Assembly (NCBI GenBank): GCA_021568835.1 | Contig: JAKGSH010000010.1 | Coordinates: 62,001 to 126,000, forward strand | DNA from: Streptomyces sp. Tue 6430 | Lineage (GTDB): Bacteria > Actinomycetota > Actinomycetes > Streptomycetales > Streptomycetaceae | Direction: 5' to 3' | Length of the DNA stretch: 64,000 nt | Part shown: piece by piece, positions 45,693 through 54,479 of the stretch | Numbering within the stretch: the first letter of the stretch is position 1 | Layout: every line of letters starts with the position of its first letter | Notes under the pieces: generated by a model | Seen by the model: the letters and a program-made list of their open reading frames with translations, nothing else | What the model was told of the DNA's origin: nothing | Database searches by the model: none | Translations under genes and position numbers: made by a program

Positions 45693-46765
45693 CTAATCGC
45701 CTCCCCCGCCGTCGCCTCCGCCGCTTCCGCCGTCGCCTCCGCCGCTTCCGCCGCCGTCCCCGCCGTCTCCGCCGTCCGCGCCCCAGCCGTCGCCGTGGCC
45801 GCCGCCGGGTTCGTTGTCGTCCCTCCCCTGCCCGAGGTTGCTGAACCAGGGGCGGTTCCACATCTCGTCGGCGGCGATCGGTTCGCCCCTGTTCGCAGGG
45901 CGCCGCTCCGATCGGAACCGTGCCAGGCCCGTCGTGTCGCCGAGTCCGAACGAAACGGCGAAAGCATGCGCCATGACGGCATCCAGCGGATCGGGGCTCT
46001 CGTGGCGCACGGGGCCCAGCGGCAGCAGTACCGAGCCCGGCCCGGGCACCGGCCGGCGTGGGGGACGCGTCAGCAGCGCCACTCTCCGTTCGCCGCGCAG
46101 CAGCCACGAACTCACCGCGTTCTCCCGCCGCAGCACCCAGTGCTGCCCGGCCAGTCGCACTTCCACGGAACTCCTGGACCTGCGCAGCTTCTTCTTCAGG
46201 ACGATCTCCGCCGTGGCGTCGCCGATCGTCAGACGCAGGCCCCCGGACGGTTCGGGTGCGTCGCGGTGGAAGCCGTGTGACGCCCGGATCCGTACGACGG
46301 GGGCGTGCGGTCCCCAGACGTCCACGCGTACCAGGCGCCGGTCCACGGCGACGGTGATCGGCCCGGCGGGGCCGGGCGCGAAGCGTCGTGCGATCCACAG
46401 CGGTACGCCCTCGGCCCGGGCCCGGGCCGCCAGGGCGGCCACTTGGCCGGGCCCGCCGCACCGCCGTGTCGCCAACTCCCCAGTGCGCGGGCGAACCCGG
46501 CGGCCTGCCGCACCCTCACCGGCCTGGTGGTGCCGGTGACACGGGTCACCGGGACGACCCCGGTCCCCTCCGGCAGCCGCTCCAGCGGGCGTTCCGTCCC
46601 GCCGCCCCCGAGCCAGCGTCCCCGCTGGAACGCCTCGGCCATGGCGCCGAGGTTCAGCTCGTCCGGCGGCGTCGTCCTGCCACCGATCCGCAGTCGCTCC
46701 TCGGTCAGCTCCACGGTCCGCGCCAGCGGATTCCACGACCGTTCGCCATAGAGCACCTGGCTCAC
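45693..46765 (-). CDS. Hypothetical protein with Gly/Asp-rich tail, apparent one-base deletion
   Basis: Starts GTG at 46765 (GGGGGA upstream) as SQVLYGERSWNPLARTVELT. The frame changes near 46446-46452 (AAGP then GQVAALAARARAEGVPLWIA once one base is restored). Repaired length is about 357 residues. The middle is beta-rich (TIGDATAEIVLKKKLRRSRS, VRLAGQHWVLRRENAVSSWL). The last 35 residues are a low-complexity GGDGG/GGSGG tail. I do not recognise a function; no signal peptide or membrane helix is obvious. Confidence 0.65.
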
Positions 46766-46876
46766 TCCATCCCCCGTACGTACGTGGCCGGTCCAGCCGG
46801 TCCCAGCCTCACACACCCCGGCGGGGCGCCACCACGGGGCGCGGCCGACCGGGAAAACCCCGCGCGGGTTCGCCGT

Positions 46877-46936
46877 GCACGGCCGAGTCGGGCACGGCCG
46901 AGCCAGGCACGGCCGAGCCAGGCACGGCCGAGCCGG
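46877..46936. repeat. Four 15-bp tandem repeats (GCACGGCCGAGCCAG)
   Basis: Four head-to-tail units; the two central ones are identical and the outer two differ at one or two positions. Each contains the palindrome CGGCCG. Confidence 0.85.
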
Positions 46937-46968
46937 GTGCGCGGGACGCCGGCGGACGCCGCTCTCCC

Positions 46969-47010
46969 GCCGACAGCCGACAGCCGACAGCCGACAGCCG
47001 ACAGCCGACA
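46969..47010. repeat. Six perfect GCCGACA heptamers
   Basis: Six identical 7-bp units in tandem, 33 bp after the 15-bp array. A related heptamer array occurs at 55753-55794. Confidence 0.9.
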
Positions 47011-47216
47011 GCGAAGGATCCGCCCGGCACCGGGCACGACATGCCCCCGCCCGGGGCCGGCTCCGCAAGGCCGGCCGTCCGTCGGCGTACCACGGCGGGG
47101 GAAGCGCCGAGCGCTCGCGGCAGTCGTCGCGGTGCCGCACAGCGCCGTCAACCGGCGGCGCGGACCGTTCCCCGGCGCTCGGACACCGCTTCGGTGAGGG
47201 CCGCCGCGGTCAGGTG

Positions 47217-47801
47217 TCACTTGCTGACGGCGAAACGCATCAGGGCGTGTTCGTCACCCTGCTTGATCTTGCCCGTCACGTTGATCACTTCGAGTTTCCA
47301 GCTGCCGCCGACCCGGACGGCCTTGGCCACGGCACAGCCGTTGTCCTGGGTGAGCAGGCTCGGCCAGATGTCGGCGACCTGCTGGGAGTTGCCCCCGGTC
47401 CCGTCGTAGACCTTGAAGCTGATGTTGCGCGCCTTCTGGAAGGAGCTGCCCCTTTTGTAGGCGGCGGCGACGAACACGATCGACGTGACGTTGGGCGGTA
47501 CCCGGGCGAACTCGACGGTCACCGTCTCGTCGTCCCCGTCACCGCGCCCGGTCTGGTTGTCGCCGCTGTGGACCAGCGAGCCGTTGCCCATGGGGTCGAG
47601 CGAGTCGAGCCCGGCGAGGCGCACCGGGTCCCCGCCCTGCATGGCGACGGCTATCAGGTCGAGGTCGGTGCCGGTGTTGCGACGCAGCTTGCCCAGCACC
47701 CCACCGCTGCTGCCGGCGGTGGGGTCCCAGGAGACCCCGATGGACAGGTGGGTCACTCCGTCCAGGTCGGCCGGGCCGTCTTCCTTGGTGAGGGTGATCA
47801 T
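47217..47801 (-). CDS. TerD-family protein
   Basis: About 194-residue TerD domain protein (calcium-binding stress family linked to tellurite resistance and membrane stress). Typical marks: ITLTKEDGPADLDGVTHLSI, the metal-binding acidic loop GTDLDLIAVAMQGG, SLVHSGDNQTGRGDGDDETV and VFVAAAYKRG. ATG at 47801 with AAAGGA upstream; the 8-residue longer form is less likely. It is a single copy without the rest of a ter operon. Confidence 0.9.
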   Translation of the reverse strand: MITLTKEDGPADLDGVTHLSIGVSWDPTAGSSGGVLGKLRRNTGTDLDLIAVAMQGGDPVRLAGLDSLDPMGNGSLVHSGDNQTGRGDGDDETVTVEFARVPPNVTSIVFVAAAYKRGSSFQKARNISFKVYDGTGGNSQQVADIWPSLLTQDNGCAVAKAVRVGGSWKLEVINVTGKIKQGDEHALMRFAVSK

Positions 47802-47912
47802 GTGTGGCTCATTCCTTTGTCTCAAAGTGACTACGACAAGCAGAGTGTGCCTCGCGCCTTCGCGGTTCCCCGCAAAGGGTCCCGGTGAGCGTCCGGACTC
47901 CGCGCTCCGCCG

Positions 47913-48806
47913 TCAGTTCCGGGAGCGAGGTGACGGGGTCCGGGTGAGTTCCCGTCCGAGCTCGTCCAGGGCGTGGCGGGCCGCGATGATGCGGTCCGGA
48001 AGCGGGGCTCCGTCGCCGGACGCCTGCTGCCCGGGGAGGCTCGGTGGTTCCTCGTCCTCCCCCTCCTTGGCCTCCTCGAGAGAGGTGAGCACCACCCCGA
48101 TGAGGACGTTGACCAGCACGAAGGAGGCGATCAGGACGTAGGAGGCGTAGTAGACGAGGCTCCAGCGGGACACTTCGAGGCCGGCGCGGACGACGTCGCC
48201 GATGCCGTCCAGGGTCATCAGCAGGAACAGGGTGAGGGCCGAGCGGCCGACGGAGCCGTAGTGCTCGGGGTCGTGGCGGGCGAAGAAGACCCAGCCGACC
48301 ATCGCGTACACGTACAGCAGCAGGGCACCGACGAGCAGGAAGCCGAGCGCGCCGGGCAGACTGCGGGCGACCGCCACCAGGACGACGCGGAGCTGGGGCA
48401 GGAAGCGGGCGGTGCGCAGGACGCGGGCCAGGCGCAGCAGCCTGAGGACGGTGGTGTTCTCGCGGACGACGGGCAGGAAGGCGCACAGGACGACGGCCAG
48501 GTCGAAGAGGTTCCAGGGGTCGCGGAGGAAGTCCTTGGAGCGGTCCGCGTGCGCGGCGAGGCGCACCAGGATCTCGACGGTGAAGGCGCCCAGGCAGAGG
48601 TGCTCGGCGAGCCGTAACCAGCGGTGCCGGTCGGCGACCAGTCCGCTGTAGGTCTCCACCCCCAGCAGCGCCGCGTCGGCGAGGATCACCGCGAAGACGG
48701 TGAGGGCGAACCAGCGGGCCTCGGTGAGGGCGCGGCAGCGGTGGGCGAGCTCCGGACGGGCGGGCTGAGCCGCCGTGTCGGCGGTGGGGTCGTAGCGGTC
48801 CTGCAT
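47913..48806 (-). CDS. Voltage-gated-type ion channel subunit
   Basis: 297-residue single-repeat 6-TM channel. S4-like voltage sensor with regularly spaced arginines (LRLLRLARVLRTARFLPQLR), preceded by S1-S3 and followed by the S5-pore-S6 unit. The pore loop reads LFLLMTLDGIGD where bacterial sodium channels have TLESW; the Asp replaces the filter Glu and Trp is missing. The C-terminus is acidic (EEAKEGEDEE) then helical, which could form a tetramerisation bundle. Ion selectivity cannot be assigned from this filter. Confidence 0.88.
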   Translation of the reverse strand: MQDRYDPTADTAAQPARPELAHRCRALTEARWFALTVFAVILADAALLGVETYSGLVADRHRWLRLAEHLCLGAFTVEILVRLAAHADRSKDFLRDPWNLFDLAVVLCAFLPVVRENTTVLRLLRLARVLRTARFLPQLRVVLVAVARSLPGALGFLLVGALLLYVYAMVGWVFFARHDPEHYGSVGRSALTLFLLMTLDGIGDVVRAGLEVSRWSLVYYASYVLIASFVLVNVLIGVVLTSLEEAKEGEDEEPPSLPGQQASGDGAPLPDRIIAARHALDELGRELTRTPSPRSRN

Positions 48807-48971
48807 CCTGCTGTCTCTGCTCCCGGTGCGGGGTGACGATCTCGGCCAGGCGGGCTGGAAGGCGGACTTGTCGAGCGGTCCCGCTCCAGGAGAGACTTCT
48901 ACAGCAACGTAGATTCCCGTGCGTCACCGGTCCGCCGATCGGCCGCCGTGAACCCCGGGAGAGAGCACACG

Positions 48972-49196
48972 ATGTTCGGCATGAGTGAACTGGCCCTGAT
49001 CCTCCTCGTCGTCGTGGTCGTCCTCGGGATCAGGAAACTGCCCGAACTGACGCGTTCGGCGGGCAAGGCCGCGCGGATCTTCAAGGGCGAGGCGAAGGCC
49101 CTGAAGGAACAGGACGGTCCCGGTGGTCCCGCTGGAGCGGGACCGGCCGTCTCCGCCACCGTCGTGGGCCGGGACGGGGCCTCGCCGCGTTCCTGA
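48972..49196 (+). CDS. tatA: Twin-arginine translocase subunit TatA/E
   Basis: 74 residues: short N-terminus, one membrane helix (MSELALILLVVVVVLG), then the amphipathic helix GIRKLPELTRSAGKAARIFK. TatA subunits assemble the export pore for folded proteins. The start at 48972 is chosen for GGGAGAGAG upstream. Not next to tatB or tatC, so it is an extra TatA-like copy. Confidence 0.88.
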   Translation: MFGMSELALILLVVVVVLGIRKLPELTRSAGKAARIFKGEAKALKEQDGPGGPAGAGPAVSATVVGRDGASPRS

Positions 49197-49622
49197 CGGC
49201 GTGGCGAGCCGGCCGGGCCCGGTCCGGGCGACGGGACGGCGCCCCGCCGCAGGCACAGCCGGCGCGCACCGCGGCGTCGGTGCGGCGTCGGTGCGGCGTC
49301 AGAGGTCGGCCGGCTCGCCTGCCGTCGCCGTTCGCGGGTCGGGGTGCCGTGGACGGCGGCCGCGGAGGCTGCCGCAGAGCCGGCGACCGCACTCATGGCC
49401 GTCCAGCCGCCCGGCACCGTGCGCTCCTCCTGGCCGTCGACCCGCAGCCGATGCCAACTTTCCTGTTCGTGAACCCCGTTGGCCTCCCCTGCTAAGCTGC
49501 CCGAGCCGTCCGCCGATCACCGTGAGTCGGCGTTCCCTCACACCTCGTCCCCGGCCTGACGGCGTGTGGCGCATCCGTGGCCGGCGGCCCGGCACGGCCG
49601 GTTTCCTTCTCGAAAGGCTTCG
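49197..49622. other. Intergenic region tatA / PrmC-like gene
   Basis: About 425 bp. Contains three GCGGCGTCGGT-type direct repeats near 49273-49306. A TAAGCT (TAnnnT) hexamer at 49491-49496 could be a -10 for the downstream gene, with no good -35 partner. No supported gene. Confidence 0.4.
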
Positions 49623-50414
49623 ATGTCGATCACTCCCGCCGACGAGGTGCTGTCACGCACGGTGGCGACACTGCGAGCCGCCGGATGTGTGTTCGCCGAG
49701 GAGGAGGCGCAGCTCCTTCTCGAGGCCGCCGCGACGCCCGCCGAACTGGACGCGCTGGTCCGCCGTCGCGCCGTCGGCGAACCGCTCGAAGTCATCGTCG
49801 GCTGGGCCGGGTTCTGCGGCCTACGGGTCCGGGTGGACGCCGGTGTGTTCGTCCCGCGTCAGCGCACCCGGTTCCTGGTCGACCTCGCGGTGGAGCTGGC
49901 CCGGCCGGGCGCGGTCGTCGTCGATCTGTGCTGCGGGACCGGAGCGATCGGCGCCGCCATCGCCGCGCGGGTCCCCGGGATCGACCTCTCGTGCGCCGAC
50001 GTCGACCCGCAGGCGGTCCGCTGCGCCCGGCTGAACGTCGGCCCCGACGCCCACGTGTACGAGGGCGACCTCTACGACGCGTTGCCCGACTCGCTGCGCG
50101 GTCGCACGGACGTCCTGGTCGTCAACGCGCCGTACGTGCCGACGGACGAGATCGCGATGATGCCGCCCGAGGCACGCGACCACGAGCCGAAGCACGCGCT
50201 CGACGGCGGCGCCGACGGTGTCGGGATGCACCGGCGGGTCGCCGCCGGCGCACCGGCGTGGCTGGCGCCGGGCGGCAGCCTGCTGATCGAGACCAGCGAG
50301 GAGCAGGCGCCTCTCACGGCGCGGGCGATGGCCGACCACGGTCTCGTCCCGCGTGTGTCGACGAGCGACGAGATGTACTGCACGGTCGTCGTCGGAACCC
50401 TCCCCCGCGATTAG
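49623..50414 (+). CDS. PrmC/HemK-like protein N5-glutamine methyltransferase
   Basis: 263-residue SAM methyltransferase. Motif I VVDLCCGTGAIGAAIA, and the substrate motif NAPYVP in place of the usual NPPY. PrmC methylates the glutamine of the GGQ motif in release factors; this protein is not next to prfA and has the variant motif, so it may be a paralogue with another target. ATG 49623 preceded by AAAGG. Confidence 0.85.
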   Translation: MSITPADEVLSRTVATLRAAGCVFAEEEAQLLLEAAATPAELDALVRRRAVGEPLEVIVGWAGFCGLRVRVDAGVFVPRQRTRFLVDLAVELARPGAVVVDLCCGTGAIGAAIAARVPGIDLSCADVDPQAVRCARLNVGPDAHVYEGDLYDALPDSLRGRTDVLVVNAPYVPTDEIAMMPPEARDHEPKHALDGGADGVGMHRRVAAGAPAWLAPGGSLLIETSEEQAPLTARAMADHGLVPRVSTSDEMYCTVVVGTLPRD

Positions 50415-50951
50415 GGCTCGTCCGGCGGATCGTGCCGGACGGACCCCGGCTCACCGGATCCGCGTGATGGGACAGGTCCGGAGACTCGACGGCGGCCGAC
50501 CGGCGAACGACCGAAGTCTCCCCGCCGCCGCGGTGACTCGCCCGTGACGACGCCGGGCCTTTCCGGCCGGTCCCGGACGGTCCCGGACGGGGCCGGGTCG
50601 CGCCGTGCATCAGCGGACCGGCGCCATGGCCGTCGGCGGGGCGCCGTCGGCTGCCGGTGTCCGGCGGGCCCCGGGGACTCGGCTCCGGCCGGCGGTACGC
50701 CGGCACGCCGCACCCGAAGACCGGGGCGGCGATCAGCCGGTGCCCCGCGTTCGATGAGCGGAGTTCGCGGCGCGGCATCACACCGACGAACGCGACGAGC
50801 GCGACGCGGCAGCACGGCGCGGAGGTCGACAGGGGCGGCCCTCCGGTTTCCGACGACCCGTCATTTGCCTTTTCACGTAGTGGACTTGACGGCCGGGCGG
50901 GACGGAGGCGCGACCGCGGATGCCTTCGGGTCTCCGTTCCGGCCGGAGGTA
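50415..50951. other. Intergenic region upstream of the oxygenase operon
   Basis: About 540 bp in which I see no supported gene. All frames are high-GC shadows. Confidence 0.4.
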
Positions 50952-50984
50952 TTGACACCTCCTGAAACAATTCAATAGTTTCAG
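50952..50984 (+). promoter_or_regulatory. Strong promoter with an embedded palindrome
   Basis: Perfect -35 TTGACA (50952-50957), 18-bp spacer and -10 TAGTTT (50976-50981). Overlaid on it is the inverted repeat CTGAAAC-N9-GTTTCAG (50962-50984), placed to block RNA polymerase. CTGAAACA also occurs in the promoter region of the TetR gene at 54351, so that TetR protein is a reasonable candidate repressor. Confidence 0.7.
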
Positions 50985-51012
50985 TATCTTCGACTCACAG
51001 GGAGGTGTTCCC

Positions 51013-51099
51013 ATGCCGTCCCGTACAGCGGCCTCCCGTACCGCCGGCACCACCACGATCCGCTCCGGAGAGGGGCGCCACCCGCGCGGCGCCGCGTAG
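51013..51099 (+). CDS. Possible 28-residue leader peptide
   Basis: ATG with an excellent ribosome site (GGGAGGTG) and a 28-codon frame rich in Arg, Thr and Ala, ending in TAG 66 bp before the oxygenase gene. It lies between the TTGACA promoter and the operon. It may be a leader peptide or chance. Confidence 0.35.
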   Translation: MPSRTAASRTAGTTTIRSGEGRHPRGAA

Positions 51100-51165
51100 C
51101 CGCGTCACCCGGCTCACCGGCGTCGCCGTCATCGCGACCTGAACGCCAGTCAGGAGGGATCGCCC

Positions 51166-52107
51166 ATGGACCGCTACAGCCGGCTCCGCCGCATCCGGCA
51201 GATGGATCCGCAACAGGACTTCGAGCGGATCTACCGGTGGATCGTCCACTACGAGTTCCCCCGCGACTACCTCCACGGGACGTCCGTCGCCTTCCTGCGC
51301 GACTACGGCGTCCCGCGCATCTCCCGGCTCCTGGACCGCACCCAGGAGTTCGAGCGGGCCGGTCAGAAGCGGTACGACGACACGGTGCTGATCACGTACG
51401 AGATGGTCCGCGAGGGGATGGACTCGGAGCACGGCCGGGCGGCCGCCCGCCATCTGAACCGCATACACGGCCGGTACCCGATCCCCAACGAGGACTTCCT
51501 CTACGTCCTGGCCACCACGGTGGTGGGGCCGAAGCGGTGGATCGACCGGTTCGGCTGGCGGCACCTGTCCGAGCAGGAGACCGAGAGCCTGGCGCTGGTG
51601 GGCCGGCGGATGGGCGAGATGATGGGCATCTCCGGGGTGCCCGACACCTACGCCGCGTTCGAGCGGCTCCACGACGACTACGAGCGCGAGATGTTCGCCT
51701 ACGACCCCGCCAACCGCAGGGTCGCCGCGGCCACCCTGCGGATCCTGGCCTCCTGGTACCCGGCCCCGGTACGGCGGCCGGTGTCCCGGGTGGTCCTCGC
51801 CCTCCTGGACGAACCGCTGCTGGAGGCGCTCGGTTTCCGTCCGCAGCCGCGCCGGCTGCGGACCGCGGCGCACTTCGCGTTCCGCGCCCGGGCCCGGCTG
51901 ATCCGCCTGCTGCCCACCCGGCCGGAGCGGTTCCCGCGCAAGCCCAGGGCGCGGACCTACCCCTTCGGCTGGACCCTGGACGACCTGGGTCCGCACTGGG
52001 CGCACTCCCGTCCCCGGGCCCCGCTCCAGGACGAGGCGCCGCCGGAGCAGGCCCCCGCTCCGGCGCAGCCGTCCGTCCCCCACGCACCCCGTCAGGAGAC
52101 CCGATGA
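51166..52107 (+). CDS. MpaB/DUF2236-family oxygenase (copy 2)
   Basis: 313-residue helical protein with the same core as the protein at 23945-24841: GQKRYDDTVLITYEM, RHLNRIHGRYPIPNEDFLYV (His101 probable haem or metal ligand) and GPKRWIDRFGWRHL. The superfamily includes MpaB, which cleaves the farnesyl chain in mycophenolate biosynthesis, and Lcp, which cleaves polyisoprene; both give aldehyde/carbonyl ends. No signal peptide or membrane helix, so it probably acts inside the cell. RBS AGGAGG. Its stop overlaps the start of an aldehyde dehydrogenase (ATGA), suggesting the two proteins act in sequence. The substrate is inference. Confidence 0.83.
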   Translation: MDRYSRLRRIRQMDPQQDFERIYRWIVHYEFPRDYLHGTSVAFLRDYGVPRISRLLDRTQEFERAGQKRYDDTVLITYEMVREGMDSEHGRAAARHLNRIHGRYPIPNEDFLYVLATTVVGPKRWIDRFGWRHLSEQETESLALVGRRMGEMMGISGVPDTYAAFERLHDDYEREMFAYDPANRRVAAATLRILASWYPAPVRRPVSRVVLALLDEPLLEALGFRPQPRRLRTAAHFAFRARARLIRLLPTRPERFPRKPRARTYPFGWTLDDLGPHWAHSRPRAPLQDEAPPEQAPAPAQPSVPHAPRQETR

Positions 52108-53609
52108 CCGACGCCTCCCCGGCCACCGCAGCCCGCGCCACAACCTTCACCACGTACTCCCCCGCCACCGGCGAGCCGATCGCCGCGCACCCGGTGGACG
52201 GGCCGGACGAGGTCTCCCGCGCCGTGGCCTCGGCCCGGACCGCCCAGGCCGGCTGGGCGGCGCTGCCCGCGTCCCGGCGCCGCGACCACCTGCTGCGCTG
52301 GAAGAAGGCCCTCGCCACCGACCTTGACACCGTGGCCCGCGCCATCACCGAGGAGACCGGCAAGCCGGCCGGTGACGCCGCGCTGGAGGCCGTCCTCACG
52401 CTGGAGCACCTGGGCTGGGCCGCCCGCAACGCCGAACGCGTGCTGCGCCGGCGGAAGGTGGGCACCGGACTGTTCACCGTCCACCAGCGGGCCTCGCTGG
52501 TGCACCGGCCGCTGGGCGTGGTCGGTGTGATCGGCCCCTGGAACTACCCCCTGTACACCCCGATGGGCTCCATCGGTTACGCCCTGGCCGCGGGGAACGC
52601 CGTGGTCTTCAAGCCGTCCGAGCTGACCCCGGGCACCGGGATCCTGCTCGCCGAGCTGTTCGGCGCCGGCGTGCCCGGGCACGCCGGGCTGCTCACCACC
52701 GTCACCGGCGCGGCGTCCACCGGGGACGCCCTGGCCCGGTCCGGGGTCGACAAGCTGGCGTTCACCGGTTCGCCGGGGACGGCCCGCAAGGTGATGGCGG
52801 TGTGCGCCGAGACGCTGACGCCGTTCCTCGCCGAGTGCGGCGGGAAGGACGCGGTGATCGTCACCGCGGACGCGGACCTGGACGCGGCCGCCGACGCGAT
52901 CGTGTGGGGCGCGCTGAGCAACGCGGGGCAGACCTGCGCGGGGGTGGAGCGCGTCTACGCGGTGCGGGAGGTCCACGCGGAGCTGTGCGAGCGGGTGGTG
53001 GAGCGGGCCGGAGCACTGCGCCCCGGCGCCGGGGCGGACGCCCCCTACGGCCCCATGACCCTGCCGGGCCAGGTCGCGGTCGTCGAGCGGCATGTGACCG
53101 GTGCGCTCGCGGCGGGTGCGCGGGCCCTGCTGGGCGGGCCCGGGTCGGTGCGCGCTCCGTTCGTCGCGCCGGTCGTGCTGACCGGTGTTCCGGAGGACGC
53201 GGCGGCGATGGCGGAGGAGACCTTCGGACCGGTCGTGGCGATCAACCCGGTGGCCGACGTGGACGAGGCGGTGGAGCGGGCCAACGCCTCCCGTTACGCC
53301 CTGGGCGCCGCGGTGTTCTGCCGCGACGGGCGTACCGGTGCGGCGATCGCGGCGCGGCTGCGCGCGGGGGCGGTGTCGGTGAACTCGGTGCTGGGCTTCG
53401 CGGCGGTGCCGGCGCTGCCGTTCGGCGGTTCGCGGGACTCCGGCTTCGGGCGGATCCACGGTGCGGAGGGACTGCGCGCCTTCACCGCCGTGCAGTCGAC
53501 GACGGTGCAGCGGTTCACCCCGCTGATCGCGCTGACCTCCTTCGAGGTTCCGGCCGCCACGCGGGAACGCGCGGTGCGGCTGGCCCGGGCCCTGCACCGG
53601 CGCCGCTGA
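52104..53609 (+). CDS. Aldehyde dehydrogenase coupled to the oxygenase
   Basis: 501-residue NAD(P)-dependent ALDH of the succinate-semialdehyde/long-chain type. VVGVIGPWNYPLYTPMGSIG, FTGSPGTARKV, catalytic Glu in LAECGGKDAVI and catalytic Cys in NAGQTCAGVERVY are all present. The C-terminal region (RFTPLIALTSFEVPAA) is longer than in soluble short-aldehyde enzymes. Translational coupling with the MpaB-type gene suggests that it oxidises the aldehyde released by oxidative C=C cleavage. Confidence 0.92.
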   Translation: MTDASPATAARATTFTTYSPATGEPIAAHPVDGPDEVSRAVASARTAQAGWAALPASRRRDHLLRWKKALATDLDTVARAITEETGKPAGDAALEAVLTLEHLGWAARNAERVLRRRKVGTGLFTVHQRASLVHRPLGVVGVIGPWNYPLYTPMGSIGYALAAGNAVVFKPSELTPGTGILLAELFGAGVPGHAGLLTTVTGAASTGDALARSGVDKLAFTGSPGTARKVMAVCAETLTPFLAECGGKDAVIVTADADLDAAADAIVWGALSNAGQTCAGVERVYAVREVHAELCERVVERAGALRPGAGADAPYGPMTLPGQVAVVERHVTGALAAGARALLGGPGSVRAPFVAPVVLTGVPEDAAAMAEETFGPVVAINPVADVDEAVERANASRYALGAAVFCRDGRTGAAIAARLRAGAVSVNSVLGFAAVPALPFGGSRDSGFGRIHGAEGLRAFTAVQSTTVQRFTPLIALTSFEVPAATRERAVRLARALHRRR

Positions 53610-53653
53610 ACGGCCGGGCGGCACCCGGCAGGACCGGCCCGCCCGGAGCGCCC

Positions 53654-53718
53654 GTTCGGACCACCCGCCCGGACCGCCCGTTCGGACCACCCGTTCGGAC
53701 CACCCGCCCGGACCGCCC
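53654..53718. repeat. Five 13-bp tandem repeats between convergent genes
   Basis: Units alternate between GTTCGGACCACCC (three) and GCCCGGACCGCCC (two). The array fills most of the gap between the ALDH stop and the TetR stop. The final unit runs into CCGCCCGGGCGG, a short palindrome that may help termination. Confidence 0.85.
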
Positions 53719-53724
53719 GGGCGG

Positions 53725-54351
53725 TCAGGCGTCCAGCAGTGGGGCCAGGTAGCGGCGGGCGAAGGCCCGGGCCTGGTCCTCGTCCTCCATCTCGATGCAG
53801 CTGGCGGGGTTGAGCAGGAAGGACACGGCGACCCGCACCATCAGCTCGGCGACCGGCCGCGGGTCGTCGCCGGGGCGGCCCTCGACCTGCTGCGCGCGGC
53901 GCAGATGGACCGTCAGGTACTCGACGGTGGCGGAGAGCGAGGAGCTGCCCTGCACGGTCAGGTAGGGCAGCACCAGCTCGGGTTCGAGGCGCAGCAGGCC
54001 GCCGAAGAGCGGGTGGGCGCGGGTGTGGCGCAGGGCGACCACGAAGCCCTCGACGACCCGCTCCCTCATGGTCGGCAGCGCCGCCACCGCCGCGTCCAGC
54101 CGCTGGAAGAAGCGGCTGAGCTCGCGCAGCAGGGTCTCCTCCACCAGCTTGTCCTTGGTGCGGAAGCGCCGGTAGACGGTGACCCGGGAGACGCCGGCCC
54201 GCTTGGCGACGTCGTCCATGGAGGAGCGGCGCAGGCCCAGGAGGGTGAACTGTTCCAGTGCTGCGTCGAGGATCCCGCGCGCCATGGGGTCCTGCGGCTC
54301 CGGCTGGGCGAGGGCCCTGTCGAGCCACGAGTCGTTCGTGTCAGTTCTCAT
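53725..54351 (-). CDS. TetR/AcrR-family regulator
   Basis: 208 residues with an N-terminal HTH (ALEQFTLLGLRRSSMDDVAK then AGVSRVTVYRRF) and a ligand-binding helical domain. The start at 54351 has GAGGAG upstream; an in-frame start at 54408 would place the N-terminus across the AT-rich promoter region. It diverges from the acyl-CoA dehydrogenase gene and is convergent with the oxygenase/ALDH pair, so it probably controls one or both. Confidence 0.9.
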   Translation of the reverse strand: MRTDTNDSWLDRALAQPEPQDPMARGILDAALEQFTLLGLRRSSMDDVAKRAGVSRVTVYRRFRTKDKLVEETLLRELSRFFQRLDAAVAALPTMRERVVEGFVVALRHTRAHPLFGGLLRLEPELVLPYLTVQGSSSLSATVEYLTVHLRRAQQVEGRPGDDPRPVAELMVRVAVSFLLNPASCIEMEDEDQARAFARRYLAPLLDA

Positions 54352-54479
54352 GGTGCTCCTCACGATACCGGCGAACCACTCCCTGAGATTCTCTGAAACA
54401 TCTAACATATCTTTGTAACTCGCCTGCTTGCCCGACCCTGACCGAACAGCCGACCGGCACCCGGACCCCGGAGGACCTG
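54352..54479. promoter_or_regulatory. Divergent tetR / acyl-CoA dehydrogenase control region
   Basis: 128 bp with an unusually AT-rich core at 54388-54418 (CTGAAACATCTAACATATC). TAACAT reads as a possible -10 on the plus strand, and TATGTT on the minus strand. CTGAAACA matches a half-site of the palindrome at 50962-50984. Confidence 0.55.

Larger units (their letters stand above)
46766..47216. other. Repeat-bearing intergenic region
   Basis: 450 bp between the TerD gene and the 46765 gene, both on the minus strand. It contains two tandem arrays (listed separately) and no supported gene. Confidence 0.5.

Noticed and set aside
45207..46280. Plus-strand open frame across 45.2-46.3 kb
   Set aside because: Its codon usage and low-complexity content fit a shadow of the minus-strand gene at 45693-46765.
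46877..47010. CRISPR array
   Set aside because: Units are 15 and 7 bp in direct contact with no spacers, and no cas genes are present.
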